Origin: Romboutsia lituseburensis DSM 797
GTDB taxonomy: Bacteria > Bacillota > Clostridia > Peptostreptococcales > Peptostreptococcaceae
Reading direction: 5' to 3'
Assembly (NCBI RefSeq): GCF_900103615.1
Contig: NZ_FNGW01000007.1
Coordinates: 62,001-126,000, forward strand
DNA length: 64,000 nt
Of the stretch, positions 8,987 to 17,937 are shown one piece after another. Position numbers and translations under genes: made by a program. Below the pieces are notes generated by a model. It searched no databases. It saw only the letters and a program-made list of their open reading frames with translations, and was not told the DNA's origin. Position 1 is the stretch's first letter. Every line of letters starts with the position of its first letter.

Positions 8987-10060
8987 ATGGAAGGTAAATC
9001 TAGAAAATTATTTCCAGGAGCAAATACAGCAAATGGATCATTTAACTTCTTCGATAATATCATAACAAAAAATATAAATAGAATATTTTGTTTAAAAGGA
9101 GGCCCAGGAGTAGGAAAATCATCTTTAATGAAAAAGATAGCTAATGAATTTTTAGAAAAAGGATATGATATAGAATTACATTATTGTCCATCAGATCCAA
9201 GTTCATTAGATGCAGTATTGATAAAAGAATTAGGTGTTGTATTATTAGATGGAACAGCACCTCATATTGTAGATCCTAAAGATCCAGGGGCTATAGATGA
9301 GATAGTTAACTTAGGTGATTATTGGAATCTAGAAAATTTAGAAAAAAATAAAGTGGAAATAGTAGAGTGTGGAAAAGATATAAGTAGCTCATTTAGAAGA
9401 GCATATAAATATTTAAAATCAGCAGAGCCAATTTATTATGATATAGAAGAAAAGTATAAAGATTGCATGGATTTTGGTCAGGTAAATTTATTAACAGAAC
9501 ATTTTATATATGATTTATTTAAAAATGCAAGTAGCACAGGAATATATCAAAAAGAGAGACATTTATTTGGAACAGCGATAACTCCGGTAGGTCATGTAGA
9601 TTATGCAGATAGCATTTTAAGTGGAGTATCTAAAATATATCATTTAAGTGGAAATATCGGAACTGGAAAAACAACATTCTTGAAAAGAGTATGCGATAAA
9701 GCTATAAAAAAAGGAATGGAAGTAGAAGTATATCATTATCCTCTAATAAAAGATAAGTTAGAGACTATAATTATAAAGGATTTAGATATAGGAATAACTA
9801 CAAGTAAACTATTTGAAGGAAGAAATACTATCGACTTAGATAAGTATTTAGATCAATATAAATTAGCTAAATATGAAGAGGAAATAAATTTTGATAAGAA
9901 AGTATTTAATGAACTAATAAATTATGGAATTTCTAATCTAAAAAAAGCAAAAGCTAAACACGATGTAATAGAAGCACATTATGCTCCTAATATGAGATTT
10001 GATGAAATAGAAACATTAAGAAAAGAGATAGTTAATAGAATATTAAAATACGAAAAATAG
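8987..10060 (+). CDS. Tandem P-loop ATPase of the PRK06851 type, function unknown
   Basis: A 357-residue cytosolic protein with two Walker A loops: GGPGVGKSS (38-46) and, near residue 222, SGNIGTGKTT. Each is followed by a similar segment about making a P-loop kinase-like fold, so the protein looks like an internal duplication. I recognise it as the uncharacterised Firmicute family annotated PRK06851 in conserved-domain collections, from memory. Conserved Asp/His-rich stretches (DPSSLDAV, HYAPNMRFDE) are typical. An AAAGGGGG ribosome site precedes the ATG, and a terminator follows, so it is a single-gene unit. No biochemical role can be read from the sequence. Confidence 0.8.
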   Translation: MEGKSRKLFPGANTANGSFNFFDNIITKNINRIFCLKGGPGVGKSSLMKKIANEFLEKGYDIELHYCPSDPSSLDAVLIKELGVVLLDGTAPHIVDPKDPGAIDEIVNLGDYWNLENLEKNKVEIVECGKDISSSFRRAYKYLKSAEPIYYDIEEKYKDCMDFGQVNLLTEHFIYDLFKNASSTGIYQKERHLFGTAITPVGHVDYADSILSGVSKIYHLSGNIGTGKTTFLKRVCDKAIKKGMEVEVYHYPLIKDKLETIIIKDLDIGITTSKLFEGRNTIDLDKYLDQYKLAKYEEEINFDKKVFNELINYGISNLKKAKAKHDVIEAHYAPNMRFDEIETLRKEIVNRILKYEK

Positions 10061-10098
10061 ATAATAATTTTTATGTAAAAAAATATAAAAGTAAAGAT

Positions 10099-10130
10099 GA
10101 GTATGCTTGAAATATGAAGCATACTCTCTT
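10099..10130 (+). terminator. Terminator after the tandem ATPase gene
   Basis: GAGTATGCTT (10099-10108) pairs perfectly with AAGCATACTC (10117-10126); TCTTTT follows. Confidence 0.8.
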
Positions 10131-10256
10131 TTAATTTATAATAAAAATATTTATAAATATATGTTGCAAAAAATAATATATAGATATTTAACAAAAACAA
10201 TACTAAAATAACTATGATATTTATTATTACAAATCGTTTTATAGGAGTATATAAGT

Positions 10257-10937
10257 ATGAAAAATAAATATGTGTTGATAATACTAATGAGCATTGTATC
10301 AGGAGCATTCATTGGTATATCTCTAAAGGATAATAAAGTTAACAATAACGAATACATAAGTAAAATTAAGCTACTAAGAAAAGAAACTAAAGAGATTAAT
10401 AAAAACATAAAAAAATTAGAAAAAGAAAAAGAAAACTTAGAAGATGAGTTAGATGAATTAAAAGATAAATTTGCTGATGAAAAATCTATAAATAAAATAG
10501 ATAATTTAAAACAACGCCTATCTTATACAGATATTAAGGGTAAAGGAATAGTAATAAAAATAGATGCATTAAGTGAAGATGTAGGTAATATAGCAAATTT
10601 AATTGACTATAATAAAATATTAGTAAACATAGTCAATGAAATTAAAATAAATGGAGGTGAATTTATTTCAATAAATGATCAAAGGTTAAATCAATACTCG
10701 GAAATAGTTTTAGCTGGTAGTCATATAAATATAAACTCTGTGCCTATTGTACAACCTTACGAAATAAAGGTTATTGGAGACTTGAAAAAATTAAATAAGT
10801 ACATAGAAAAAGATAGCCATTATATAAAAAGTATAGAAGATAATTATCCTATGAAAGTAGAATTTAAAGTAGACGAAAACATATCTATGAAAAAGATGAA
10901 TGTTCCAAATAAATTAGATTGCATAAAGGGTGATTAA
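10257..10937 (+). CDS. DUF881 family membrane-anchored protein
   Basis: 226 residues: one N-terminal membrane anchor (about 5-22), a charged coiled coil (about 33-75), then an alpha/beta extracytoplasmic domain with the DUF881 features KGKGIVIKID and the NGGEFISINDQR segment. DUF881 proteins in Firmicutes often neighbour division or septum genes and lack a defined activity. Here the gene is the first of a run with pilB, pilC and a prepilin, its end overlapping pilB, so it may be an envelope scaffold for that machine, comparable in layout to PilN/PilO (coil plus alpha/beta domain). That role is inference. Confidence 0.8.
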   Translation: MKNKYVLIILMSIVSGAFIGISLKDNKVNNNEYISKIKLLRKETKEINKNIKKLEKEKENLEDELDELKDKFADEKSINKIDNLKQRLSYTDIKGKGIVIKIDALSEDVGNIANLIDYNKILVNIVNEIKINGGEFISINDQRLNQYSEIVLAGSHININSVPIVQPYEIKVIGDLKKLNKYIEKDSHYIKSIEDNYPMKVEFKVDENISMKKMNVPNKLDCIKGD

Positions 10938-12246
10938 GATTATTAGTAAAGAAAATATTTTAAAGTGTGCAATTCCTATTAAGTTAGTAAGTAAATATAA
11001 AGTAAATGTAAGTAAAGATGAAGTTATTAAAAGTAATTCAAAGATATTAATGCAAGAAAAAGAATCAGATAAAAATATACATACAAAAACTCATACAGAA
11101 AATCAAACACTAGATGAAGGATATGCAAGAAGTATATTTAAAGATATTTTAGATAAAGCAGTCTTACAAAAAGCTAGTGATATTCATATAGAACCATTTG
11201 AAAATTTAATAATTATAAGGTTTAGAATAGATGGAGAACTTAAAAAAATAAAAGAATTTCCTATGAATATATATCCATATTTATCATCTGTTATAAAATT
11301 AGAAATGTCTATGGATATAACAGAAAAGAGAATTCCTCAAGATGGTAGAGTAGATATGGTTTTAAATGATGATGAGATTGATATCAGAGCATCTAGTATG
11401 CCTACTGTATATGGAGAAAAAATTGTACTTAGAATATTAAATAGAAATTCATTTCTAAAGAAAAAAGAGGAATTAGGATTTTCTAAAGATGCTATAGAAA
11501 AAATTAATAATATGATGAATAAAAATATTGGAATATTGTTAATAACGGGTGCTACAGGAAGTGGAAAAACTACAACAGTATACTCGTTATTAAATGAATT
11601 AAGATATAAAAATAAGAATATAATGACTATAGAAGAACCTGTGGAGTATAAAATGGAAGGAATAAATCAAACTCCTGTGAGTAGAAAAAATGGTATCAGT
11701 TTTGAGTCTGGGTTAAGGTCTATTTTAAGACAAGATCCAGATATTATAATGTTAGGAGAAATTAGAGACTTAGAAACTGCAAAAATGGCAATTAGAGCAG
11801 CTACTACAGGTCATTTAGTAATAAGTACATTACACACCAATGATGCTATTTCATCAATATCAAGGCTTATCGATATGCAAATTCCACCTTATTTAATAAG
11901 TGAGTCTCTTATAGGTGTAATCTCTCAAAGACTAGTTAGAAAAGTTTGTCCAATATGTAGTAAAGAGGTTGTAAAAGATAATTCGATAAAAAGTAAAGTG
12001 GCAGTCGGATGTGAAAGTTGCAACGATGGATATATAGGAAGAACGGCTATTTATGAAATACTAGAAATTGATGATAATATACGGGAATCAATAAAACAAA
12101 TGAATGGATATAAAGAAATAAAAAAATTAGCTAAAACTAACAATATGATTACATTTGAAGAAAGTGCTAAGCTATTGATAAAAGATAAAATAACAACTAT
12201 AGAAGAATGTTCTATAGCCGAGAATTTGATATTAGTAGGAGATTAA
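10930..12246 (+). CDS. pilB: Type IV pilus / type II secretion assembly ATPase, PilB/GspE family
   Basis: 438 residues. The core is complete: Walker A GATGSGKT (207-214), Asp box around 235-240, Walker B DIIMLGEIRD (271-280), and a tetracysteine zinc site C340-x2-C343 / C361-x2-C364. It powers pilin polymerisation at the inner face of the membrane. It is shorter than classical PilB because the N-terminal MshEN/N1 domain is absent, as in ComGA. The start is uncertain: GTG 10930 overlaps the preceding gene by 8 bp, but the best ribosome site (AAAGGGTGAT) overlaps that GTG and would better serve an ATT codon just downstream. Part of a DUF881-pilB-pilC-prepilin operon. Confidence 0.93.
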   Translation: MIKIISKENILKCAIPIKLVSKYKVNVSKDEVIKSNSKILMQEKESDKNIHTKTHTENQTLDEGYARSIFKDILDKAVLQKASDIHIEPFENLIIIRFRIDGELKKIKEFPMNIYPYLSSVIKLEMSMDITEKRIPQDGRVDMVLNDDEIDIRASSMPTVYGEKIVLRILNRNSFLKKKEELGFSKDAIEKINNMMNKNIGILLITGATGSGKTTTVYSLLNELRYKNKNIMTIEEPVEYKMEGINQTPVSRKNGISFESGLRSILRQDPDIIMLGEIRDLETAKMAIRAATTGHLVISTLHTNDAISSISRLIDMQIPPYLISESLIGVISQRLVRKVCPICSKEVVKDNSIKSKVAVGCESCNDGYIGRTAIYEILEIDDNIRESIKQMNGYKEIKKLAKTNNMITFEESAKLLIKDKITTIEECSIAENLILVGD

Positions 12247-12249
12247 TGT

Positions 12250-13356
12250 ATGCAAAGTTATTCTGAAAATGTAATAAAAGCGAAAGAGAATTTAAATGAT
12301 TTTAAGCAATTTATGCTGATAAAAGATAATAAAATAAAAGATAAAGATCTAAGTATTTTATGCAGGCAAATGTCTATATTATTAGAATCTGGATGTGAAA
12401 TATTAAAAATTTTAGATATAATAAAACAACAATCAGATAAAAAAATTTCATTAAAGCTAGAAGCAATATCTCAAAATATAAAACAAGGCAACTCAATAAC
12501 AGATTCATTTACAAATACCAATTCATTTTCAAATTTCTTCATAAGTATGTTAAAAGCAGGTGAAACTAGTGGGAAACTAGATGTAGCAATGACGAATTTA
12601 GCTCAATATTACGATAAAGAGTACAAAATGAAAGCTAAAATAAGAAATGCATCTATATATCCTATAATAGTATCTACATTAGCTTTTTTATCATTTATAA
12701 TTATAATGGTATTTGTAATACCAAACTATGAAATGTTATTTGATGGTAATGGAATAGACCCACCATTAATCACGAAAGCTTTAATAAATACATCTAAATT
12801 TATAAGAACAAAATATACTTATATAATATTTATTACTTTAGCCATAATACCTACCTTATATTGTCTATCAAAAATAAGTTCTAAAGTAAAATTTGACAAT
12901 CTTAAATTTAAACTTCCAGTAATTAATAAGATAACGAAAATAATTATTACAACAAGATTTTGTAAGTCTTTAAGAATTTTGATAAAAAGTGGAGTACAAA
13001 TTGTAGAAGCTATAGATATATCTTCTAGAGTTATAAATAGTGATTATATTTATAAAAAAATGAGTACTTCTATAGAATATATACAAAATGGTAATCAAGT
13101 TGCATATTCTTTGAATATTTCAAATATATTTCCTGATATGTTCATATCAATGATAAATATAGGAGAGGAAAGTGGAAAACTCGATGATTGCCTAAGTACT
13201 AGTGAAAAATTATATGATAATGAATTAGATATTATGTTAGAGAAGATGATGAAATGGATAGAACCATCGATAATGATTATACTAGGAATTTTTGTTTGTA
13301 TATTTATGGTTGCTATGGTTTTACCTATGTTTGATTCAATAACTGCAATACAATAG
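12250..13356 (+). CDS. pilC: Type IV pilus / type II secretion inner-membrane platform, PilC/GspF family
   Basis: 368 residues with two T2SSF repeats, each starting with a helical cytosolic part (LCRQMSILLESGC; TTRFCKSLRILIKSGV) and containing the ETSGKL / EESGKL motif. Membrane segments are seen near 135-160, 185-210 and at the C terminus (about 340-365). It is the polytopic platform that PilB acts on. It starts 3 bp after the pilB stop, and the prepilin gene follows 14 bp later, so all are co-transcribed. Length slightly under the usual 400 is due to a short N terminus. Confidence 0.93.
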   Translation: MQSYSENVIKAKENLNDFKQFMLIKDNKIKDKDLSILCRQMSILLESGCEILKILDIIKQQSDKKISLKLEAISQNIKQGNSITDSFTNTNSFSNFFISMLKAGETSGKLDVAMTNLAQYYDKEYKMKAKIRNASIYPIIVSTLAFLSFIIIMVFVIPNYEMLFDGNGIDPPLITKALINTSKFIRTKYTYIIFITLAIIPTLYCLSKISSKVKFDNLKFKLPVINKITKIIITTRFCKSLRILIKSGVQIVEAIDISSRVINSDYIYKKMSTSIEYIQNGNQVAYSLNISNIFPDMFISMINIGEESGKLDDCLSTSEKLYDNELDIMLEKMMKWIEPSIMIILGIFVCIFMVAMVLPMFDSITAIQ

Positions 13357-13370
13357 AGGAGATAATTTTA

Positions 13371-13802
13371 ATGAATAAAGGTATTAAAGAAAATTTAAAG
13401 AAGAAAAAGAGACCAGGATATACATTAGTTGAAATGGTTCTTGTGATAACAATATTAGGTATATTAACAAGTTTAGGATTTATGAAATTTGGACAGATTC
13501 AAAGAAATGCAAAAGAAAAAGCTGATTATGTAGCTGCTTCAAGTATAGCTACTGCAGTAAATTTAGCTATGCAAGATGAAAAAATACAAGATTATTCTAA
13601 TATACCAATTGAAAAACTTAAAGAGAACAAATATTTAAGTAAAGTGCCTTCTCCACAAAGCCAAAAGGGTGAATTTAGTATAGAAATAAAAGAAGATACA
13701 GTTGTTGTGAAAGTAGGACAACAGGTATTTTATCCTAAAGATTATAAAGAAGAAGATGGATCTAAAGTGGATACAGGTAATAAAGATAATAAAACCAATT
13801 AG
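13371..13802 (+). CDS. Type IV prepilin-like protein
   Basis: 143 residues. A basic leader (to Gly16) is followed by the prepilin cleavage site PG|YTLVE, with Glu at +5 of the mature protein and a hydrophobic helix continuing to about residue 38. Position +1 is Tyr rather than the usual Phe or Met. The C-terminal part is short, acidic/lysine-rich and lacks a disulfide loop. It is the only pilin-like gene in this operon, so it is probably the major subunit of a small pilus or pseudopilus. No prepilin peptidase gene is in the window; one must be encoded elsewhere. Clostridioides difficile has a comparable secondary pilus cluster, as I recall. Confidence 0.88.
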   Translation: MNKGIKENLKKKKRPGYTLVEMVLVITILGILTSLGFMKFGQIQRNAKEKADYVAASSIATAVNLAMQDEKIQDYSNIPIEKLKENKYLSKVPSPQSQKGEFSIEIKEDTVVVKVGQQVFYPKDYKEEDGSKVDTGNKDNKTN

Positions 13803-14153
13803 TAATTAAAAAATAACTCTAACAACCTAAAAATAAAACATAAATTAAAGTCGATATTAGAATATTTATAGTGGCGTATATGGTCATATAATAAAAAAGC
13901 ATGAAAAAACGAATAAATTAATAGATTTTAATGATAAATATTAAGATAATTAGTATAAACTTAATTAGTAAAACTTAAAGGAATATGCATTAAACTTATA
14001 GAAAATCTATAAATAATGCAATTAATTGTTATACCAAAAGTTTACAGTATACAAAAAAATATAAAAAAATAGCATAATTATAGAATACTTGGAGAAAAAA
14101 TGGTATAATAACAAATTGTACTTTAATTTAAAAACGAAGGAGTGACAGTCACA
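13803..14153. other. Gene-free spacer with a two-part hairpin
   Basis: 351 bp, extremely AT-rich. The only structure I see is TGCATT (13986-13991) / AATGCA (14015-14020) enclosing TTATAG (13996-14001) / CTATAA (14007-14012). It has no T tract, so it is not a clear terminator. The 3' end holds the promoter of the SEC-C gene. Confidence 0.5.
14101..14109 (+). promoter_or_regulatory. Extended -10 promoter for the SEC-C gene
   Basis: TGGTATAAT: a TG-N extension plus perfect TATAAT, about 45 bp before the TTG start. No good -35 is seen. Confidence 0.5.
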
Positions 14154-15206
14154 TTGTTAGGGAGAAACGAGTTATGCCCTTGTGGAAGTGGCAGAAAATA
14201 TAAAAAATGTTGTTTAAATAAAGATGTTGTATCTGAAAGAGCTAGTAGAAAGGTAAGTCTTTCTCAAAAGCAATATTCGGAATTATATACTAAAATACAG
14301 CAATTTGCTAAGCAAGACAAATACCAAGACGAGTATGAAAAAGCTAAAGAAATGTTTTATATAGTAGAAGATGAAGCAATCAATACAAAGTTTGAAAGAT
14401 TCTTCAATACGTATTTTATACAAGATCATATAATGGAGAATAAGAAAGTTATGACTGTTGAGTTTTATGAAAACAACAGAGATAACTTAACTACAAGAGA
14501 TGTAGAGATATTAAGAAACTTATTCGAATCATACGTAGGAATATACGAAGTAACTGAAGTAAAAGACGATAAAATTTTATTAAAAGATTGCTTAACGGAC
14601 AAAGAAGTTTACACAGAAGACGTAAACTTATTAAAAGACTTTAAAGTAGGAAGTAGCATGATAGCAAGAATAGTTACAGTTGATGATATAAGTATATTAA
14701 TAGATGTAACTATAAGCATATCTGATGCAGTTAAAGATGTTATATGCAATGATATAAAACATTTATTCGGACAATATGAAGACTTATATAAAGACATGAA
14801 AACTTTCTTAATACATCATACTCATATACTATATAAGTATATGCAACAACTATTAGATCCAAGTATAGCAGAATATTTAAAACAACAAAAAGAATCTAAA
14901 ATGAATCAAGCAGCTCAAGAAGTAGCTGTAACGCAAGATGAAGTTATAGAAGATGAATGTAAAGTGTGTGGAGTTCTTAGACAAAACGTTGAAAAAGAAC
15001 ATATAGATGCTTGCATATCATTCTGGAATGAATACAAACAAGCTAATGGAGAAGTGAAAGGTTCTGAAAACGGATGGGCAGCTGCAGTTGAATACCACAT
15101 CAAAAAGGTTGCTGGAGAGAACATAACACAAGCTCAAATATCTAAAAAATATGAAATAAGTCCAAGTACATTAGGTAAGAGATATAAAGATCTTAAAGTA
15201 TCATAG
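14154..15206 (+). CDS. SEC-C motif protein with zinc finger and helix-turn-helix end
   Basis: About 350 residues. The N terminus carries a SEC-C zinc motif (C8-P-C10-GSG, C19-C20), as at the end of SecA. The middle is acidic and mostly helical. Near the C terminus is a second possible metal site, CKVC plus HIDAC, followed by a helix-turn-helix-like stretch ([20 protein letters not shown]). Such composition suggests a nucleic-acid-associated adaptor, but no function is known to me. TTG 14154 is favoured: the site GAAGGAG (14136-14142) would overlap the alternative GTG at 14142. Monocistronic, with its own promoter and a terminator-like hairpin. Confidence 0.75.
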   Translation: MLGRNELCPCGSGRKYKKCCLNKDVVSERASRKVSLSQKQYSELYTKIQQFAKQDKYQDEYEKAKEMFYIVEDEAINTKFERFFNTYFIQDHIMENKKVMTVEFYENNRDNLTTRDVEILRNLFESYVGIYEVTEVKDDKILLKDCLTDKEVYTEDVNLLKDFKVGSSMIARIVTVDDISILIDVTISISDAVKDVICNDIKHLFGQYEDLYKDMKTFLIHHTHILYKYMQQLLDPSIAEYLKQQKESKMNQAAQEVAVTQDEVIEDECKVCGVLRQNVEKEHIDACISFWNEYKQANGEVKGSENGWAAAVEYHIKKVAGENITQAQISKKYEISPSTLGKRYKDLKVS

Positions 15207-15296
15207 GAATTATTAAAATATTTTATAAACTTTCATTATATGAAATATTATATGGAAATAAAAGATATTACAAACAACAATAAATATTTAAAATTA

Positions 15297-15334
15297 TTTT
15301 AGGAATTATATTAATATATAGTTCCTAAAATTTT
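15297..15334 (+). terminator. Terminator-like hairpin after the SEC-C gene
   Basis: TTTTAGGAA (15297-15305) pairs with TTCCTAAAA (15322-15330), followed by T4; the loop is 16 nt. Confidence 0.6.
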
Positions 15335-15458
15335 GTCTAAATTTGAAAAATAACTGTATAAAAATTAAATTTTATATAATTTATAAAAAAAGGTTTTAAT
15401 ATATGCGAATAATGTATAAAATAGTAAATATATAAAATGTATAGAAAGAGGTATAGTT

Positions 15459-15836
15459 ATGAGTCTTAGTTTAGGAAATGCAATAGCAGTATCAACAAAC
15501 ATTATAAAATCTAATCCTGCAGTACCTGTATACAAAGGAGAAGAAAATCCAAATAACCTTTACGCTGTTATTTATCATATAGAAATAGGATACAATGAAG
15601 GACAAACTCAAAAAACTAAACAATACATAATAATAGATTATAAAGAATTTGATTTATCTATAGATGCAAAAAATGAGTTAGTAAAAGTTGCTAAACAATA
15701 TTGTGAATCTAAAGGTATTAATGATGATGAACAATTAGAAATAGCTCTTTTAGATAATGAAGAAGCTGAGAATTTCTTAGAAAAAGTATTTAATAATATG
15801 AAGGTTATAAGAGGCCTTATAACAAAAAAGGACTAA
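15459..15836 (+). CDS. Hypothetical protein, 125 residues
   Basis: I do not recognise a family. It is a soluble, acidic, mixed alpha/beta protein without signal peptide, membrane segment or Cys clusters. A beta-rich first half (YAVIYHIEIGY, YIIIDYKEF) is followed by a helical acidic end. AGAGGT-type ribosome site and ATG are good, and codon use matches the neighbours, so it is a real gene. It is followed after 6 bp by another small unknown gene and then a terminator, so the two form a bicistronic unit. Confidence 0.7.
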   Translation: MSLSLGNAIAVSTNIIKSNPAVPVYKGEENPNNLYAVIYHIEIGYNEGQTQKTKQYIIIDYKEFDLSIDAKNELVKVAKQYCESKGINDDEQLEIALLDNEEAENFLEKVFNNMKVIRGLITKKD

Positions 15837-15842
15837 TTAAAT

Positions 15843-16154
15843 ATGAATTTAGTAGGAATAGAGAATATAACTCCTTATGAAGGAGTAACTGAGTTTAAAG
15901 TGTATAAGTATGATGATGAAATAGATTTAGGAAACAAAGATCTGTTTGTATGTGACTTAAAGGTTGTGATATTAAAAGTGAATCAAGCTTATGTAGATAG
16001 ATTAGGTAAGTCTAATGATGCACTAGCTTTAGTTACAAATTTAAACTCAAATGTAAACAAGGAATCTATAACAGATGATATTAAAGAATTTATTTTCAAT
16101 GAAATATATGAAATAGATTTAGAAAAAGAAAATATAGATGTAATGTTTATATAA
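15843..16154 (+). CDS. Hypothetical protein, 103 residues
   Basis: A small acidic soluble protein of unknown family, start 6 bp after the preceding gene. No signal peptide or metal motif. Predicted as mixed alpha/beta with an acidic C terminus. A terminator begins within its last codons, closing the two-gene unit. Always linked expression with the 125-residue protein suggests a shared role, which cannot be named from sequence. Confidence 0.68.
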   Translation: MNLVGIENITPYEGVTEFKVYKYDDEIDLGNKDLFVCDLKVVILKVNQAYVDRLGKSNDALALVTNLNSNVNKESITDDIKEFIFNEIYEIDLEKENIDVMFI

Positions 16155-16180
16155 AGCTAGGCTTAATACCCTAGCTTTTT
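16153..16180 (+). terminator. Terminator of the two-gene hypothetical unit
   Basis: AAAGCTAGG (16153-16161) pairs perfectly with CCTAGCTTT (16170-16178); with the last bases of the stem it gives a T-rich tail of six. Confidence 0.85.
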
Positions 16181-16271
16181 TACATACAAGCAAACTATAA
16201 TACATAAAAATCTATAGATAAATATATAATTTATATGTAGATTGTAAAAAACAAAAGAGGAGCAAACATTT

Positions 16272-17867
16272 ATGATAAGAATATCTAACTTAAAATTAGG
16301 AATAGATGAAGATATTTCTTCACTTAAAGATCTTGTAATAAAAAAATTAAAAATTAAGGAAAAAGATCTTATAAAATACAATATATATAAAGAATCTATA
16401 GATGCTAGAAGAAGAGGAAAAATAGACTTTGTATATACTGTAGATGCACAAGTTAACAATGAAGATAAAATTTTAAAATCAAAAGTAAAAGATGTTGTAA
16501 AAGTAAAACAGGCTACATATATAGGTGTAGAGATTGGTACTGAAAAACTTAACAATAGACCTATTATAATTGGTAGCGGACCAGCAGGATTATTTGCAGC
16601 GCTATTGTTAGCTCAAAAAGGGTATAATCCACTTTTATTAGAAAGAGGGCTTGATGTTGATAACAGAACAAATGATATAAATGATTTCTGGAATAATAGA
16701 AAGTTTAAAAATAATTCAAATGTACAATTTGGAGAAGGTGGAGCTGGTACATTTTCAGATGGAAAACTTACTACAAGAATAAAAGATATAAGATGTAGAA
16801 AAGTATTAGAAGAATTAGTTAATTTTGGTTCTCCAGATGAAATATTATACTCTCATAAGCCACATGTTGGTACGGACATATTAAAAGGTGTAGTTAAAAA
16901 TATTAGAAATGAAATAATAAGACTTGGAGGAGAAGTTAGATTTGACTCTAAAGTTACAGATGTTATAGTTGAAAATCAAGAAATAAAAGCTGTAGTTATA
17001 AATGAAACAGAAACTATAGAATCAGATGCTGTTATTTTAGCTATAGGTCATAGTGCAAGAGATACTTATAAAATGTTACACAAAAGAGGCGTAAGAATAA
17101 TTCAAAAACCTTTTGCTATAGGTGCAAGAATAGAGCATCCTCAAGAATTAATAAATAAATCACAGTACAAAGAATTTTACAACCATCCGAGATTAGGAGC
17201 TGCTGATTATAGATTAATAGAACATACTTCTAATGCTAGAACTGCATATACATTTTGTATGTGTCCAGGAGGCAGTGTAATAGCTTCAGCATCGAATGAG
17301 TTTGAAGTAGTAACTAATGGTATGAGTGAGCACGCAAGAGACAAAGCAAACGCTAATAGTGCATTTTTAGTGAATGTATTACCTGAAGACTTTGGTAGTG
17401 ATGATCCATTAGCAGGTGTACACTTCCAAGAGAAGTATGAAAAATTAGCATATGAATTAGGCGGAAAAAACTATAATGCTCCAGCTCAACTTGTAGGTGA
17501 TTTTTTAAATGACAAGGTAACAACAAGTCTAGGTAGTGTAGAGCCATCATACAAACCAGGTGTAGAATTTGTTGACTTAAGAGAATGTCTTCCTGAATTT
17601 GTAACTACTACTATGAAAGAAGCTTTAGTATCTTTAGATAATAAATTACATGGATTTGCAATGCATGATGCAGTATTAACAGGAGTAGAAACTAGATCTT
17701 CAGCACCTATAAGGATAGTCAGAGATGAAGAAACATTAGAATCAGCTAATACAAAAAATCTTTATCCATGTGGAGAAGGTGCGGGATATGCAGGTGGAAT
17801 AGTTACTGCAGCTGTTGATGGAATCAAGTGTGCAGAAAAAATAATAATGAAATATTCTAACCTATAA
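16272..17867 (+). CDS. FAD-dependent oxidoreductase, COG2509-like
   Basis: 531 residues. An N-terminal 90-residue domain (ending in the RRGKIDFVYTVD region) precedes a dinucleotide-binding motif IIIGSGPAGLFAALL near residue 98. Family-typical blocks are FGEGGAGTFSDGKLTTR and, at the C terminus, GEGAGYAGGIVTAAVDG, which closes the FAD site. The family is widespread in Firmicutes and annotated as uncharacterised FAD dehydrogenase or NAD(P)/FAD-dependent oxidoreductase. The substrate is unknown. Cytosolic. It stands alone between two terminator-like structures, upstream of the phosphate cotransporter. Confidence 0.88.
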   Translation: MIRISNLKLGIDEDISSLKDLVIKKLKIKEKDLIKYNIYKESIDARRRGKIDFVYTVDAQVNNEDKILKSKVKDVVKVKQATYIGVEIGTEKLNNRPIIIGSGPAGLFAALLLAQKGYNPLLLERGLDVDNRTNDINDFWNNRKFKNNSNVQFGEGGAGTFSDGKLTTRIKDIRCRKVLEELVNFGSPDEILYSHKPHVGTDILKGVVKNIRNEIIRLGGEVRFDSKVTDVIVENQEIKAVVINETETIESDAVILAIGHSARDTYKMLHKRGVRIIQKPFAIGARIEHPQELINKSQYKEFYNHPRLGAADYRLIEHTSNARTAYTFCMCPGGSVIASASNEFEVVTNGMSEHARDKANANSAFLVNVLPEDFGSDDPLAGVHFQEKYEKLAYELGGKNYNAPAQLVGDFLNDKVTTSLGSVEPSYKPGVEFVDLRECLPEFVTTTMKEALVSLDNKLHGFAMHDAVLTGVETRSSAPIRIVRDEETLESANTKNLYPCGEGAGYAGGIVTAAVDGIKCAEKIIMKYSNL

Positions 17868-17889
17868 ATCTACAAAATTTTACATAATC

Positions 17890-17935
17890 TTAACAAATTA
17901 TTAATAATTCTATAATATTTAACATAATTTTAACA
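17890..17935 (+). promoter_or_regulatory. PHO-box-like repeats before the Na+/Pi cotransporter
   Basis: TTAACA (17890) and TTAATA (17901) are 11 bp apart, and TTAACA (17919) and TTAACA (17930) are 11 bp apart. PhoP of Firmicutes binds TT(A/T/C)ACA direct repeats with this 11-bp phase. Together with the phosphate-transport gene downstream and similar repeats at pstS and pstC, PhoP control is likely; no phoPR lies in this window. Confidence 0.5.
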
Positions 17936-17937
17936 TA

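Noticed and set aside
13986-14020. Two-part hairpin after the prepilin gene as a terminator
   Set aside because: Nearly all A-T pairs and no T tract; kept only as a note in the spacer entry.
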